Shown here in pieces: positions 44,153-52,460 of a stretch of DNA of 64,000 nucleotides. The position numbers were made by a program, and so were the translations under genes. Under the pieces are notes generated by a model. It ran no database searches. It saw only the letters and a program-made list of their open reading frames with translations, and was not told the DNA's origin. This DNA is from Mesorhizobium sp. B2-3-4 (lineage in GTDB: Bacteria; Pseudomonadota; Alphaproteobacteria; Rhizobiales; Rhizobiaceae). The stretch lies in the NCBI RefSeq assembly GCF_006442315.1, contig NZ_VFVY01000008.1, positions 186,001 through 250,000 of the forward strand. The letters run 5' to 3'. The first letter of the stretch is position 1, and each line of letters starts with the position of its first letter.

Positions 44153-45028
44153 TCAAAGCCCAACCATGTGTCTGATATCGTCCGGCGATGCGCCGGCGTC
44201 GCGCAGCGTGGCAAGACCGGTATCCCTGAGGCTCTTCGACAGTTTGCGCCCATCCGGGCCGAGGATCAGCCGGTGGTGGAAATAGGCGGGTTGCGGCAAC
44301 CCCAGCAGGTCCTGGAGCAGGCGTTGTACGCCGGTCGCGGAAAACAGATCCCGGCCGCGCACGACATGGCTGACGCATTGCAGCGCATCGTCCATGACGA
44401 CGGCGAGGTGATAGCTGGTCGGGATGTCGCGGCGTGCCACGATCACGTCGCCCCAATCCTGCGGACTGGCCACCACGGAGTGCGTCGCCGACAGCGTCTC
44501 ATCGTTGAACTCGGCCCATACCAGATCCCCGCCGAGGCGCTTCATGGCGGCGCCGACGTCCAGCCGCCAGGCGAATGGCGCGTTCTCGGCGATACGCCGG
44601 TTCCTTTCCTTCATCGGCAGCGCCTTATCGGCCGGAGGATAGAGCGGCACGCCGTCGGGGTCGCGCGGCCAGTCGCGCCCGCGCGTTTGGGTGTCGGCGA
44701 TGAAAGCCCTGATCTCGCCACGGCTCATGAAGGCGGGATAGACCAGCTCCTCGCGGATCAGGCGCTCGAGCACCACCCGGTATTCGGCAAAGTGCTCGGA
44801 TTGCCGGCGCACCGGCTCTTGCCAGGCCAGGCCCAGCCATTTCAGGTCGGCAAGCATGCCGGCCTCGAACGCCGGGGTGCAGCGCGTGGTGTCGATATCT
44901 TCGACACGCAGCAGCAGACGGCCGCCGGCGTGCATCGCCAGCCCCTGGTTGAGCAGCGCTGAATAGGCGTGACCCAGATGCAGTTCGCCATTGGGGCTGG
45001 GCGCGAAGCGGAATGTCAGGAGCGTCAT
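44153..45028 (-). CDS. gluQ: Glutamyl-Q tRNA(Asp) synthetase
   Basis: The 291-residue product is a truncated glutamyl-tRNA synthetase without the anticodon-binding domain: SPNGELHLGHAYSAL (HIGH motif, about 9-23) and KLSKS near 260. This is the GluQRS family, which attaches glutamate to queuosine in tRNA-Asp. The usual N-terminal zinc cysteines are not evident, as in many rhizobial members. It is divergent from alkA with 75 bases between. Confidence 0.93.
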   Translation of the reverse strand: MTLLTFRFAPSPNGELHLGHAYSALLNQGLAMHAGGRLLLRVEDIDTTRCTPAFEAGMLADLKWLGLAWQEPVRRQSEHFAEYRVVLERLIREELVYPAFMSRGEIRAFIADTQTRGRDWPRDPDGVPLYPPADKALPMKERNRRIAENAPFAWRLDVGAAMKRLGGDLVWAEFNDETLSATHSVVASPQDWGDVIVARRDIPTSYHLAVVMDDALQCVSHVVRGRDLFSATGVQRLLQDLLGLPQPAYFHHRLILGPDGRKLSKSLRDTGLATLRDAGASPDDIRHMVGL

Positions 45029-45103
45029 GTCTCAGGCGGCAATCGGGTTGTGCTGTGGTTTTGGCCATTGCTACTTTGCGGCACATTCGCGGACAAGGAT
45101 ACC

Positions 45104-45763
45104 ATGCAGCGCATCGCGACACTGGACGACGTTGAGCGCGGGCTCGATGCGCTTTGCGCGATCGATCCGCGCCTGGAGAAAGTGCGCGGCATGGCCGGCG
45201 AGGTGCCGCTCAGGCTCTCGGAGCCCGGGTTTCGAAGTCTCGCCTCCATCATCGTCTCGCAGCAGGTGTCCCGCGCGAGCGCCGATGCGATCTTCGGCAG
45301 GCTGACGAGACTGGTCGATCCATTGACGCCGCAGGCGATCCTCGCCGCCGGCGAGGACATGTTTCGCGAGGCCGGCCTGTCGCGGCCCAAGCAGCGCGGC
45401 CTGATAGCGGTCGCGCAGGCGGTGGCCGACGGGCTCGACCTGCATCACCTCTGCTCGCTCGACGCCGGCGAGGCGATCGCGGCGATGACGGCGGTGCCCG
45501 GCATCGGTCCCTGGACGGCTGAAGTGTATCTTCTGTTCGCCGCCGGGCATCCCGACATCTTCCCGGCGCGCGACGTCGCGCTGCAGAGCGCGGTCGGCCA
45601 TGCGCTTGGCATCGACCCGCGTCCGCCGGAGAAAACCCTGATCGCGCTGGCCGAATCATGGAGCCCGTGGCGAGGTGTCGCGTCGCGGCTTTTTTGGTCC
45701 TACTATCGCGAAACCAGGGGGCGAGACGCCGCGCCGCCCAGCGGAACTGCGCAAAATGCGTGA
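45104..45763 (+). CDS. alkA: DNA-3-methyladenine glycosylase II (AlkA-type, HhH-GPD)
   Basis: From ATG 45104 the product is 219 residues with the helix-hairpin-helix motif VPGIGPWTAEVYLL (131-144) and catalytic aspartate D157 in PARDVAL. No FeS cysteine cluster is present. It removes alkylated bases in base-excision repair. The compact length, lacking the N-terminal domain of E. coli AlkA, is typical of the MAG1/AlkA-short group. Its stop codon lies in the loop of a terminator-like hairpin. Confidence 0.9.
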   Translation: MQRIATLDDVERGLDALCAIDPRLEKVRGMAGEVPLRLSEPGFRSLASIIVSQQVSRASADAIFGRLTRLVDPLTPQAILAAGEDMFREAGLSRPKQRGLIAVAQAVADGLDLHHLCSLDAGEAIAAMTAVPGIGPWTAEVYLLFAAGHPDIFPARDVALQSAVGHALGIDPRPPEKTLIALAESWSPWRGVASRLFWSYYRETRGRDAAPPSGTAQNA

Positions 45764-45778
45764 AAATCGCGCATTTTT
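45753..45778 (+). terminator. Terminator-like hairpin overlapping alkA stop
   Basis: AAAATGCG (45753-45760) pairs with CGCATTTT (45770-45777) around a 9-base loop that contains the TGA stop codon; the 3' arm doubles as the T-tract. Stem is AT-rich, so strength is moderate. Confidence 0.5.
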
Positions 45779-45971
45779 GGCGGTTTGTGTCAGCGACAAT
45801 CCGCTTCACATCCCTGTCATGTCGGGCTTACAGTATCCGCGCCGAACGGCTACGGCGCAGCGCATCCGATCGGATGTAAAATGACGCTGTAGGGCTTTTG
45901 AAGTGGCGCGTGATCCCGTCTGAAAATCATCCGATTTTCGGGGACAGGCGCTGGACGAAGGAGGTCAACAG

Positions 45972-46529
45972 GTGACGGTTGCCGTATCTCCGGATGGGCT
46001 TCCAGCGCTGGTGCTGAATGCGGATTACCGTCCGCTCAGCTATTACCCCTTGTCGCTCTGGTCCTGGCAGGATGCCATCAAGGCGGTGTTCCTCGACCGG
46101 GTGAACATCGTCGCCGAGTACGAGCACGCCGTCTCCTCGCCGACCTTCTCGATGAAGCTGCCCAGCGTGGTCAGTCTGAAGGCCTATGTGAAGCCTTCCA
46201 GGCATCCCGCCTTCACCCGCTTCAACGTCTTCCTGCGTGACCGTTTCCAGTGCCAGTATTGCAGCACGCCCGACGATCTGACCTTCGACCATGTCATCCC
46301 CCGCCATCGCGGCGGCGCCACGACATGGGAGAATGTCGTGGCCGCCTGTTCGCCCTGCAATCTGAGGAAAGGCGGCATGATGCCGTCGCAGGCCAAGATG
46401 TGGCCCCTGCAGAAGCCGTACCAGCCGACCGTGCATGACCTGCACAACAATGGCAGGCTGTTCCCGCCGAACCATCTGCATGAAAGCTGGATGGACTATC
46501 TCTACTGGGATGTCGAACTGGAACCCTGA
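45972..46529 (+). CDS. HNH endonuclease
   Basis: The 185-residue product starts at GTG 45972 after AAGGAGG. It has an N-terminal domain (LNADYRPLSYYPLSLWSW) and a complete HNH module: CxxC at 94-97, FDHVIPRHRGG (D106/H107), N121 and CSPCN (126-130). This stand-alone HNH family is conserved in alphaproteobacteria and may act in DNA repair or stress; the target is not known. No restriction or phage genes are nearby. Confidence 0.9.
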   Translation: MTVAVSPDGLPALVLNADYRPLSYYPLSLWSWQDAIKAVFLDRVNIVAEYEHAVSSPTFSMKLPSVVSLKAYVKPSRHPAFTRFNVFLRDRFQCQYCSTPDDLTFDHVIPRHRGGATTWENVVAACSPCNLRKGGMMPSQAKMWPLQKPYQPTVHDLHNNGRLFPPNHLHESWMDYLYWDVELEP

Positions 46530-46609
46530 GATCGTTCGAGACTCAACAGTAAGTGACACCAGTCCGGTCGTGCTTACTTATAGGTGGCTTCGCGCTTAAC
46601 GACCGGCTT

Positions 46610-46766
46610 CCCCCACTCCGTCGCTGCTTCGCAGCACCACCTCTCCCCCCTCCGGAGGGAGAGGAAAGGCGCCTCTGTGAGGAGCGCTGGCGACCAAAAG
46701 TTCGCGCCCTTCCTCTACCCCGTCGATCGGGGGAGAGGTGTCGAGCGAAGCTCGACGGAGTGGGGG
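46610..46766. repeat. Composite palindromic intergenic element
   Basis: A 157-base element is bounded by a perfect 14-base inverted repeat (CCCCCACTCCGTCG at 46610-46623, CGACGGAGTGGGGG at 46753-46766). Inside are several smaller hairpins: GCTGC/GCAGC, CCTCTCCC/GGGAGAGG, CCCCG/CGGGG and GTCGAGC/GCTCGAC. No frame inside looks coding. The design resembles mosaic palindromic repeats scattered in rhizobial genomes. It fills the gap between the HNH and dsbB genes. Confidence 0.75.
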
Positions 46767-46794
46767 TCGACCTGGCTGGACGTAAGAGGCTAAC

Positions 46795-47313
46795 TCAATC
46801 GCGCGATAGCGCGCCGCGGAAAGCGACGGCGGCGAGGATCAGGCTGGCGATGGCGTTCCAGCCGGCCAGGGACAGGCCCAGAATGCGCAGTGCCGCCTTG
46901 TCGCAGGAGGGCGGCACGAATTTGTCGAGCGCGTCGAGCACGCCCTTGCCGCCGGTGTCGACCGGCCCGGCGCCAGCCGTGCAGTCGGCCGGACCTTGCC
47001 ACCAGGCCCATTCGACGCCGGAGTGATAGACGCCGAGATAGAGGCCGTAGAGCATCAGCAGGCCGCCAATGGCCAGCAGGCCGCGCGTCAGCCAGGCCGG
47101 CGCGCGCAGCATGGATGCAATCACCGCAAGCAGCATCAAGGGCGCGCCGATGTAATAGGGCGTGCGCTGCTCGAGGCAGAGGTGGCAGGGGATATAGCCG
47201 CCAATGTACTGGAAGGCGAGCGCGGAGCCGACGGTCGCGGCCATGGCGACGGCGAGGAAGAGCGCTGCGCGCGTCCGCGGATTTCCGGTGCCGGCGGTCA
47301 TGGTCGATGTCAT
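46795..47313 (-). CDS. dsbB: Disulfide bond formation protein B (DsbB family)
   Basis: From ATG 47313 the product is 172 residues with four transmembrane helices. The first redox pair is CHLC (43-46) after a transmembrane helix; a second pair of cysteines lies in the periplasmic loop (DCTAGAG and PPSCDK). It reoxidises DsbA by passing electrons to quinone. A longer frame to 47385 overlaps the YqaA gene and is unlikely. It lies 25 bases after YqaA on the same strand. Confidence 0.88.
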   Translation of the reverse strand: MTSTMTAGTGNPRTRAALFLAVAMAATVGSALAFQYIGGYIPCHLCLEQRTPYYIGAPLMLLAVIASMLRAPAWLTRGLLAIGGLLMLYGLYLGVYHSGVEWAWWQGPADCTAGAGPVDTGGKGVLDALDKFVPPSCDKAALRILGLSLAGWNAIASLILAAVAFRGALSRD

Positions 47314-47338
47314 CTGAGGGGTCCGTTTGGTTACGCTG

Positions 47339-47929
47339 CTATCCGTGGGCGTATCTGACGAGGATATAGAGCAAAATAAGGGCAACGGCGCCGGCGCCGA
47401 CGATCAATCCCAAGCGCTTTTCGATGAATTCCTTGATCGATTCGCCGTAGCGGCGCAGCAACCAGGCCAGCAGCAGGAAACGGGCGCCGCGCGCGACGAT
47501 CGCCAGCCCGATGAACAGCAGCAGATTGACGCCGATGACGCCCGACAGGATGGTCACCACCTTGATCGGCGGCAAATGGGCGGCGCCGGATGTGATCAGC
47601 ATCAGGATGATGAAGCCGATGCCGGACGAGGTGCGCAACTGTTCGAACTCGTCATACTTGCCGTAGAATTCGAGGATCGGCCGTGCCACGGCCTCATAGG
47701 CGTAATGGCCGATGAACCAGCCGGCGACGCCGCCCAGCACCGAAGCGACGGTGGCGATCAGCGCGTAGCGGTAGGCGCGATCCGGCCGCGACAGCGCCAT
47801 CGGCAGATAGAGCACGTCGGCCGGCACCAGGAATACCGAGCTTTCGACGAAGGCGATCAAAGCCAGCCACCATTCGGCCGACTTCCGCGCCGCCAGCGAC
47901 AAGGTCCAGTCGTACAATCCGCGAAGCAT
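47339..47929 (-). CDS. YqaA-family (DedA-like) membrane protein
   Basis: From ATG 47929 (after AGGAGA) the product is 196 residues with about five hydrophobic segments and DedA/SNARE-associated motifs: FVESSVFLVPADVLYLPM and GGVAGWFIGHYAYEAV. DedA proteins move lipids such as undecaprenyl phosphate; the YqaA branch is not well characterised. It is followed by dsbB, probably in one transcript. Confidence 0.85.
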   Translation of the reverse strand: MLRGLYDWTLSLAARKSAEWWLALIAFVESSVFLVPADVLYLPMALSRPDRAYRYALIATVASVLGGVAGWFIGHYAYEAVARPILEFYGKYDEFEQLRTSSGIGFIILMLITSGAAHLPPIKVVTILSGVIGVNLLLFIGLAIVARGARFLLLAWLLRRYGESIKEFIEKRLGLIVGAGAVALILLYILVRYAHG

Positions 47930-48158
47930 CGGCTCTCCTAATGCAAATCGCCCAGAATGCGGCCGTGCGGGGCAAAGAAGGCGCCGCACGTCGACACGCC
48001 GCCTGTCTAGAAAGATTTTCCGCGCCGCACAATGGCAGGGCGCGCAGGAAACCGAAAGGCGCGGTTTGGTCGCGGCTTCGGTGCGCTATCGGCAACAGGC
48101 CAGTTGACGAACAGGCCCCCAACCGTATAGTCCGCGCCATCCAGGCCACCCGGCCTGA

Positions 48159-48243
48159 GCCCCTATGGCGGAATTGGTAGACGCGCTCGACTCAAAATCG
48201 AGTTCCGCAAGGAGTGCTGGTTCGATCCCGGCTAGGGGCACCA
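48159..48243 (+). tRNA. tRNA-Leu (CAA)
   Basis: The acceptor stem GCCCCTA pairs with TAGGGGC, the discriminator is A and CCA is encoded (48241-48243). The D-arm contains GGTAGACGC, the anticodon stem is CTCGA/TCGAG with loop CTCAAAA giving anticodon CAA (48193-48195), a variable arm of class II type follows, and the T-arm has GGTTCGATCC. It reads UUG codons. Confidence 0.97.
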
Positions 48244-48274
48244 TCCTTCGCTCTTCGAGCTTCGGTTGGCAGGT

Positions 48275-48301
48275 CATCCTTCGCGCATTGGACGAAGGAT
48301 G
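48275..48301 (+). terminator. Hairpin downstream of tRNA-Leu
   Basis: CATCCTTCG (48275-48283) pairs perfectly with CGAAGGATG (48293-48301), nine-base loop, 31 bases after the tRNA. There is no strong T-tract, so it is a possible terminator or processing structure only. Confidence 0.4.
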
Positions 48302-48435
48302 TGTTGCCGGTATTCCACTGGCTGTGTGCCCGGTCGCAGGCCATCCGGCACGGTGGATTGCACCATGCCGGATGAACCGCAAGACGGGATGTGAAGGCTT
48401 GATCGGCCGCGGCCGCCAGCCCTCACCCAAAAATG

Positions 48436-49116
48436 TCAAAGCGAATGCTTATAGCCGATGGCGATGTTCCATTTGTCGCCGGCGAGGTCGTTGTAGGGGG
48501 CCGACGTCGTGTCGGTCTTCTTCCAGGAATAGCCGACGCTGGCATAGACGGCATTGGTGGAGTCGATGTTGTAGGTCACGCCGGTTGCGAGCTTCGGTGT
48601 TTCCCAGGTGGTGTTGAAGGCATTGCGGTAGCGGAAGTTGAAGACGTTCCACGTCCACTGCTTCGACATTTTCCAATCACCGGCGATGTACAGGGCGTAG
48701 TAGGGAACGTTCGCGTTGGCATCGTCATCCTTGATGATGCCCGTATCGTGCCAGGTGTAGCCGAGGCCCAGGCTGGGGGTCAGGGTGAAGGCATCGGTGA
48801 TCTTGATTTTGTAACCAAGGCTCGCCTCGGCGTAATACTGCGATTTTCCCCCGGTCTTCAAGGTCGGCTGGATGAAGATCCCGCCGACGAAATTGTTGTC
48901 GAAATTGTGCGAGACACTGAGCTTGAAGTAGGTGTCGGCAAGCGAGCGGGCGGTGTTGCTGCCATTGTCGATGGCGTAGAATTCAGGACTTCCCTCGATC
49001 CCGATCGTCCAGGTGGGCGCGGCTGGCGGCGGCGCTTCGACAAGGTCGGCGGCAAAGCTTGATGTGGACATGGCAAAGCAGACGCCCAATGGGGCGACGA
49101 TGGTACGCAAAAGCAT
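48436..49116 (-). CDS. Outer membrane beta-barrel protein
   Basis: The 226-residue product has a signal peptide ending SSFA (about residue 22), then alternating beta strands rich in Tyr/Trp (LSVSHNFDNNFVGGIF, YYAEASLGYKIKI, WNVFNFRYRNAF) and a C-terminal strand NIAIGYKHSL. The last residue is Leu rather than Phe. This is an eight- to ten-strand barrel of unknown ligand, in type like TorF/MipA-type proteins. Monocistronic, with a 236-base upstream gap. Confidence 0.8.
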   Translation of the reverse strand: MLLRTIVAPLGVCFAMSTSSFAADLVEAPPPAAPTWTIGIEGSPEFYAIDNGSNTARSLADTYFKLSVSHNFDNNFVGGIFIQPTLKTGGKSQYYAEASLGYKIKITDAFTLTPSLGLGYTWHDTGIIKDDDANANVPYYALYIAGDWKMSKQWTWNVFNFRYRNAFNTTWETPKLATGVTYNIDSTNAVYASVGYSWKKTDTTSAPYNDLAGDKWNIAIGYKHSL

Positions 49117-49352
49117 GATATTCCCTCGATGTGAGATGTGGCGGCGCCCCTAGCTAGGCGCGGCGTATTGCAGTTATGTGACGATGTGCCGTTGGTGCCG
49201 GCCCGGCTTGCCCGGATGCATGTCGGCAAGCTGTCGGCGATGCAGTTCGGCCACACTGGGCGTTTCGGCGAACGGGATCGCCTCCAGTGCTCTGTCGCTT
49301 GTTTTATACAATCGCGGACGCAAGACCGCTTCACACGTTTTCGGGAATTTCT

Positions 49353-50228
49353 TCAAGCCTGTGCCCGAAGCCAATTCCAGGTGTCGCGTATGTCCGTGTC
49401 CGCAAGCCGTTCGGCCGTCGATATGGCATACCATGCGCGGCCTGTTTCCAGGACATGATCAAAAAGTTGTTTCAGTGCGCCGTCGGCAAGGGCCTTCGCC
49501 GCCAGAGTCATGCTGCCAAGCGCCACTCCCTGGCCAAGCTCGGCGGCGGCAAGGGCGAAATCGCTGTCGCTGAAGTTGGTGCCGGTCCAGGTTCCGTTCG
49601 CGCCAATGCCGGCGCGCCTGAACCAGTCCGCCCAGCCGAGAGGGTGCTCATCGTGAACAAGCGTCGCATGGAGCAGGTCGGAAGGCAGTCGCAAGCGCGC
49701 TGACCGTTCCGCTGTCGCGACCGGGGACAGGACGTCCCTGGCGATGAGCAGGCTCTCGCGGCCCTCCGGCGGCGTATCGGCGTAGACGATCGCCATGTCG
49801 ACTTCCAGGGTCTCGAAATCGACCGGTGTCCCGCTGGTGTCCAGCCAGGGTTCGCAATTGGGCGCCGCGGCCCGCAAGGAAGGCAGGCGGTGCAGCAGCC
49901 AGCGCCGGGCGAAATCGCGCGGGGCGTAGATGACGACGCTGCCGGGCTTTCGATAGGGTTCGAGACGCCGGTAGCCTTCTTCCATGAGTTCGAGGCAGCG
50001 GCGCACCGTGCGCTGGTAGTCGCGTCCGGCATCTGTCAGCCGCACTTCGCGGCCGCTGCGCAGAAACAGCTTCTGGCCGATATGGCCCTCCAGCAGGCGC
50101 ATCTGGTGGCTGATGGCGGACTGGGTGAGACCGAGTTCCTCGGCTGCCCGACTGAAGTTTTCAAGACGGGAGGCGGCTTCGAACCCTTTCAGGAACTGGG
50201 TCGGAGGAATGTGCCGGTACTTCACCAT
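49353..50228 (-). CDS. LysR-family regulator (GcvA-like), agmatine cluster
   Basis: The 291-residue product has the GcvA-type helix-turn-helix (FSRAAEELGLTQSAISHQMRLL at about 26-47) and effector domain. It is divergent from the agmatine deiminase operon with a 95-base intergenic region containing three copies of the octamer CCATTCAT. It is therefore the likely activator or repressor of agmatine use, with agmatine or a product as a candidate effector (inference). Confidence 0.9.
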   Translation of the reverse strand: MVKYRHIPPTQFLKGFEAASRLENFSRAAEELGLTQSAISHQMRLLEGHIGQKLFLRSGREVRLTDAGRDYQRTVRRCLELMEEGYRRLEPYRKPGSVVIYAPRDFARRWLLHRLPSLRAAAPNCEPWLDTSGTPVDFETLEVDMAIVYADTPPEGRESLLIARDVLSPVATAERSARLRLPSDLLHATLVHDEHPLGWADWFRRAGIGANGTWTGTNFSDSDFALAAAELGQGVALGSMTLAAKALADGALKQLFDHVLETGRAWYAISTAERLADTDIRDTWNWLRAQA

Positions 50229-50319
50229 TCATAAATTCCATTCATGATGAACAGGAATGCTTCTCAGTTGTATGGCGCGGAAGCCTGCATAACAATGAGC
50301 TCCACAAATGAATGGAGCT
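50225..50319 (+). promoter_or_regulatory. Octamer sites and ribosome-site hairpin before agmatine operon
   Basis: CCATTCAT occurs at 50225-50232 and 50238-50245 and in reverse (ATGAATGG) at 50308-50315. The first covers the LysR start codon. In addition AGCTCCA (50298-50304) pairs perfectly with TGGAGCT (50313-50319); the latter contains the GGAG ribosome site of the first deiminase gene (ATG 50324). Both operator and translational control are possible. Confidence 0.5.
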
Positions 50320-50323
50320 TTTC

Positions 50324-51346
50324 ATGAACGCCGTTGATTGGCCGGCACAGCAGTTGCGGTTCCGCCGGCCCGCCGAATTCGAGCCGCATGCAAGGACATG
50401 GATGGCCTGGCCGCATCGGCGCGACATGTACGCCGCCGCCCTGCCTGCCATGCAGCAGGCCTATGCCGATGTCGCACACGCCATCGCCGCGTTCGAGCCC
50501 GTCAGCATGGTCGCCCATCCGGATCATGCCGACGGTGCTAGGGCGATGCTCGGCAATGGGGTCGACGTCGTTGAAATTCCGATCGACGATTGCTGGATCC
50601 GCGATTCGGGCCCGACGTTCCTGAAGCTGGCCGATGGCGGCCTCGCAGGTGTCTCCTGGCGCTTCAACGCCTGGGGGCGCAAGCACGAGCCCTATGATCA
50701 GGACAATGCCCTGGCCGAGCGCGTGCTGGCGCATGAGGGCGCTCTCGCCCTTCGCTCCTTCCTGCATTGCGAGGGCGGTTCGCTGACGACCGACGGCGAG
50801 GGCACGCTGATCGTCACCGAAACCAGCCTGCTTCATTCCAACCGCAACCCGGGCCTGTCCAAGGGCTGGGTAGAGAAGGAACTGATGCGCATGCTCGGCA
50901 TGGAGAAGGTTGTCTGGCTGCCGGGCGATCCGCTGGATCTGGAGACGGACGGCCATGTCGACGGGATGTGCTGCTTCGTGCGTCCGGGCGTGGTGATGTT
51001 CGAATACAACCCCGACCCATCCGATCTGCACGGGCGCATCCTTGCCGACAACCTTGCCGCCCTGCGCGGTCAGACCGATGCGCGCGGGCGCCGTTTCGAG
51101 ACCATCATGATTCCCGAAGCCTACGACGTCGAGGCGACCAGCGCCGTCTTTGCGCGCTCCTACATCAACTTCGCCCTCGTCAATGGCGGGATCGTGATGC
51201 CGACTTTCGGCCGGCCGTCCGGCGAAGAGGCAAGGGCGGCCGTCGCGCGCGCCTTTCCCGAGCGGCGCATCGTCACCGTCGACGTCGGCGCCGTGGTGCC
51301 GGCCGGCGGCGCCATCCACTGCATCACCCAGGAACAGCCGCTGTAG
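50324..51346 (+). CDS. aguA: Agmatine deiminase, cytoplasmic copy
   Basis: The start at 50324 follows GGAG; an ATG at 50312 would add four residues. The 340-residue product is a porphyromonas-type peptidyl-arginine-deiminase family protein with all active-site residues: WIRDSGP (D94), EGGS (150-153), DGHVDG (H211) and catalytic C333 in AIHCITQ. It hydrolyses agmatine to N-carbamoylputrescine and ammonia. No signal peptide. It is first in aguA-aguA2-aguB-binding protein. Confidence 0.93.
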   Translation: MNAVDWPAQQLRFRRPAEFEPHARTWMAWPHRRDMYAAALPAMQQAYADVAHAIAAFEPVSMVAHPDHADGARAMLGNGVDVVEIPIDDCWIRDSGPTFLKLADGGLAGVSWRFNAWGRKHEPYDQDNALAERVLAHEGALALRSFLHCEGGSLTTDGEGTLIVTETSLLHSNRNPGLSKGWVEKELMRMLGMEKVVWLPGDPLDLETDGHVDGMCCFVRPGVVMFEYNPDPSDLHGRILADNLAALRGQTDARGRRFETIMIPEAYDVEATSAVFARSYINFALVNGGIVMPTFGRPSGEEARAAVARAFPERRIVTVDVGAVVPAGGAIHCITQEQPL

Positions 51347-51358
51347 CGGGGCGATGGA

Positions 51359-52453
51359 ATGAGGACATCATGGACGCGACGTCACATCATCATGGCAGCA
51401 GGGGCGGCGCTCATGCCTGAGATCGCGGTCAAGGCGGCCAGCGCCGATGGAGGGGCCGGGAGAGCGCCGTCGGAGGCGCAGCCGCATGCCCGGACCTGGA
51501 TGGCCTGGCCGAGCACGCCGTCGGTCTATGGCGGGCCGGGCGTCTATTATGAAAGCGTGCAGGAAACGCTGGGCAGGCTCGCGGCGGCGATCGCCGACAA
51601 CGAGCCGGTGGCGATGGCTGCTCCGGCGGATCAGCATGCGCTCGCGGCGGAGCTCTGTGGTCCGAAAGTCGAGCTCGTCGACATCGCGACCGACGATATG
51701 TGGATGCGCGATTCCGGGCCGGTTTTCGTACGCGATGCGAATGGATCGGTCGCCGCCATCGACTTCCGCTTCAATGGCTGGGGTGACAAACAGGCTCATG
51801 CCACGGATGCCGGGGTTGCCGCCGGGGTCACCAGGCATCTCGGGGTCAAGCGCCATCTCGCCGCGATCCGCGGTGAAGGCGGCGGTATCGAATATGACGG
51901 CGACGGCACCTTGCTGCTGGCCGAGAGCTGCTGGGTCAACGAGAACCGCAACCCGGGCATGAGCCGTGCCGAGATCGAAGGGCATCTGAAGTCGATCCTT
52001 GGCGTGGAAACCGTGATCTGGGTCCCGGGCGTTCGGGCAAAGGACATTACCGACGGTCACATCGACGGTTCGCTCCGCTTCGTGAAGCCGGGGCTGCTGA
52101 TCGCCAGCAGCGTGCCGGGCGATACGTCCGAATGGGGCGAGGCGCAGGCTCAGGCACTCGCCATCCTGGCCAAGGCCCGGGACGCGCGGGGCCGCGGCTT
52201 GGAGGTGGTCTCCATCCCCGCCGCCACCGAGGTGCGCTCGACGAGCGACGACTTCCTCACCAGCTATGCGAACTACTATGTCGGCAACGGCGCGCTCTAC
52301 ACGCCGCAGTTCGGCGACAGCAAGGCGGACGCTCTGGCCAGGGAGACGCTCGGCCGGCTGCATCCGGAGCGGCGGATCGTCCAGCTCGATATGGACCGCA
52401 TCTACGAAAACGGCGGTGGCATCCACTGCGTTACCCAGCAACAGCCCTTGTGA
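51359..52453 (+). CDS. Agmatine deiminase paralogue with Tat-like signal
   Basis: The 364-residue product repeats the deiminase active site (MRDSGP, EGGG, DGHIDG, catalytic Cys near 357 in GIHCVTQ). The N-terminus differs from the neighbour: TRRHIIMAAGAAL (6-18) followed by a small-residue stretch and KAASADGG resembles a twin-arginine signal, so the enzyme may be exported folded. If so, it would deiminate agmatine in the periplasm. An alternative start without the twin-arginine is not obvious. It starts 12 bases after aguA. Confidence 0.88.
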   Translation: MRTSWTRRHIIMAAGAALMPEIAVKAASADGGAGRAPSEAQPHARTWMAWPSTPSVYGGPGVYYESVQETLGRLAAAIADNEPVAMAAPADQHALAAELCGPKVELVDIATDDMWMRDSGPVFVRDANGSVAAIDFRFNGWGDKQAHATDAGVAAGVTRHLGVKRHLAAIRGEGGGIEYDGDGTLLLAESCWVNENRNPGMSRAEIEGHLKSILGVETVIWVPGVRAKDITDGHIDGSLRFVKPGLLIASSVPGDTSEWGEAQAQALAILAKARDARGRGLEVVSIPAATEVRSTSDDFLTSYANYYVGNGALYTPQFGDSKADALARETLGRLHPERRIVQLDMDRIYENGGGIHCVTQQQPL

Positions 52454-52460
52454 GGCCGAT

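Noticed and set aside
48159-48430. Genomic island attachment at tRNA-Leu
   Set aside because: No integrase, no repeat of the tRNA 3' end and no compositional break were seen on either side.
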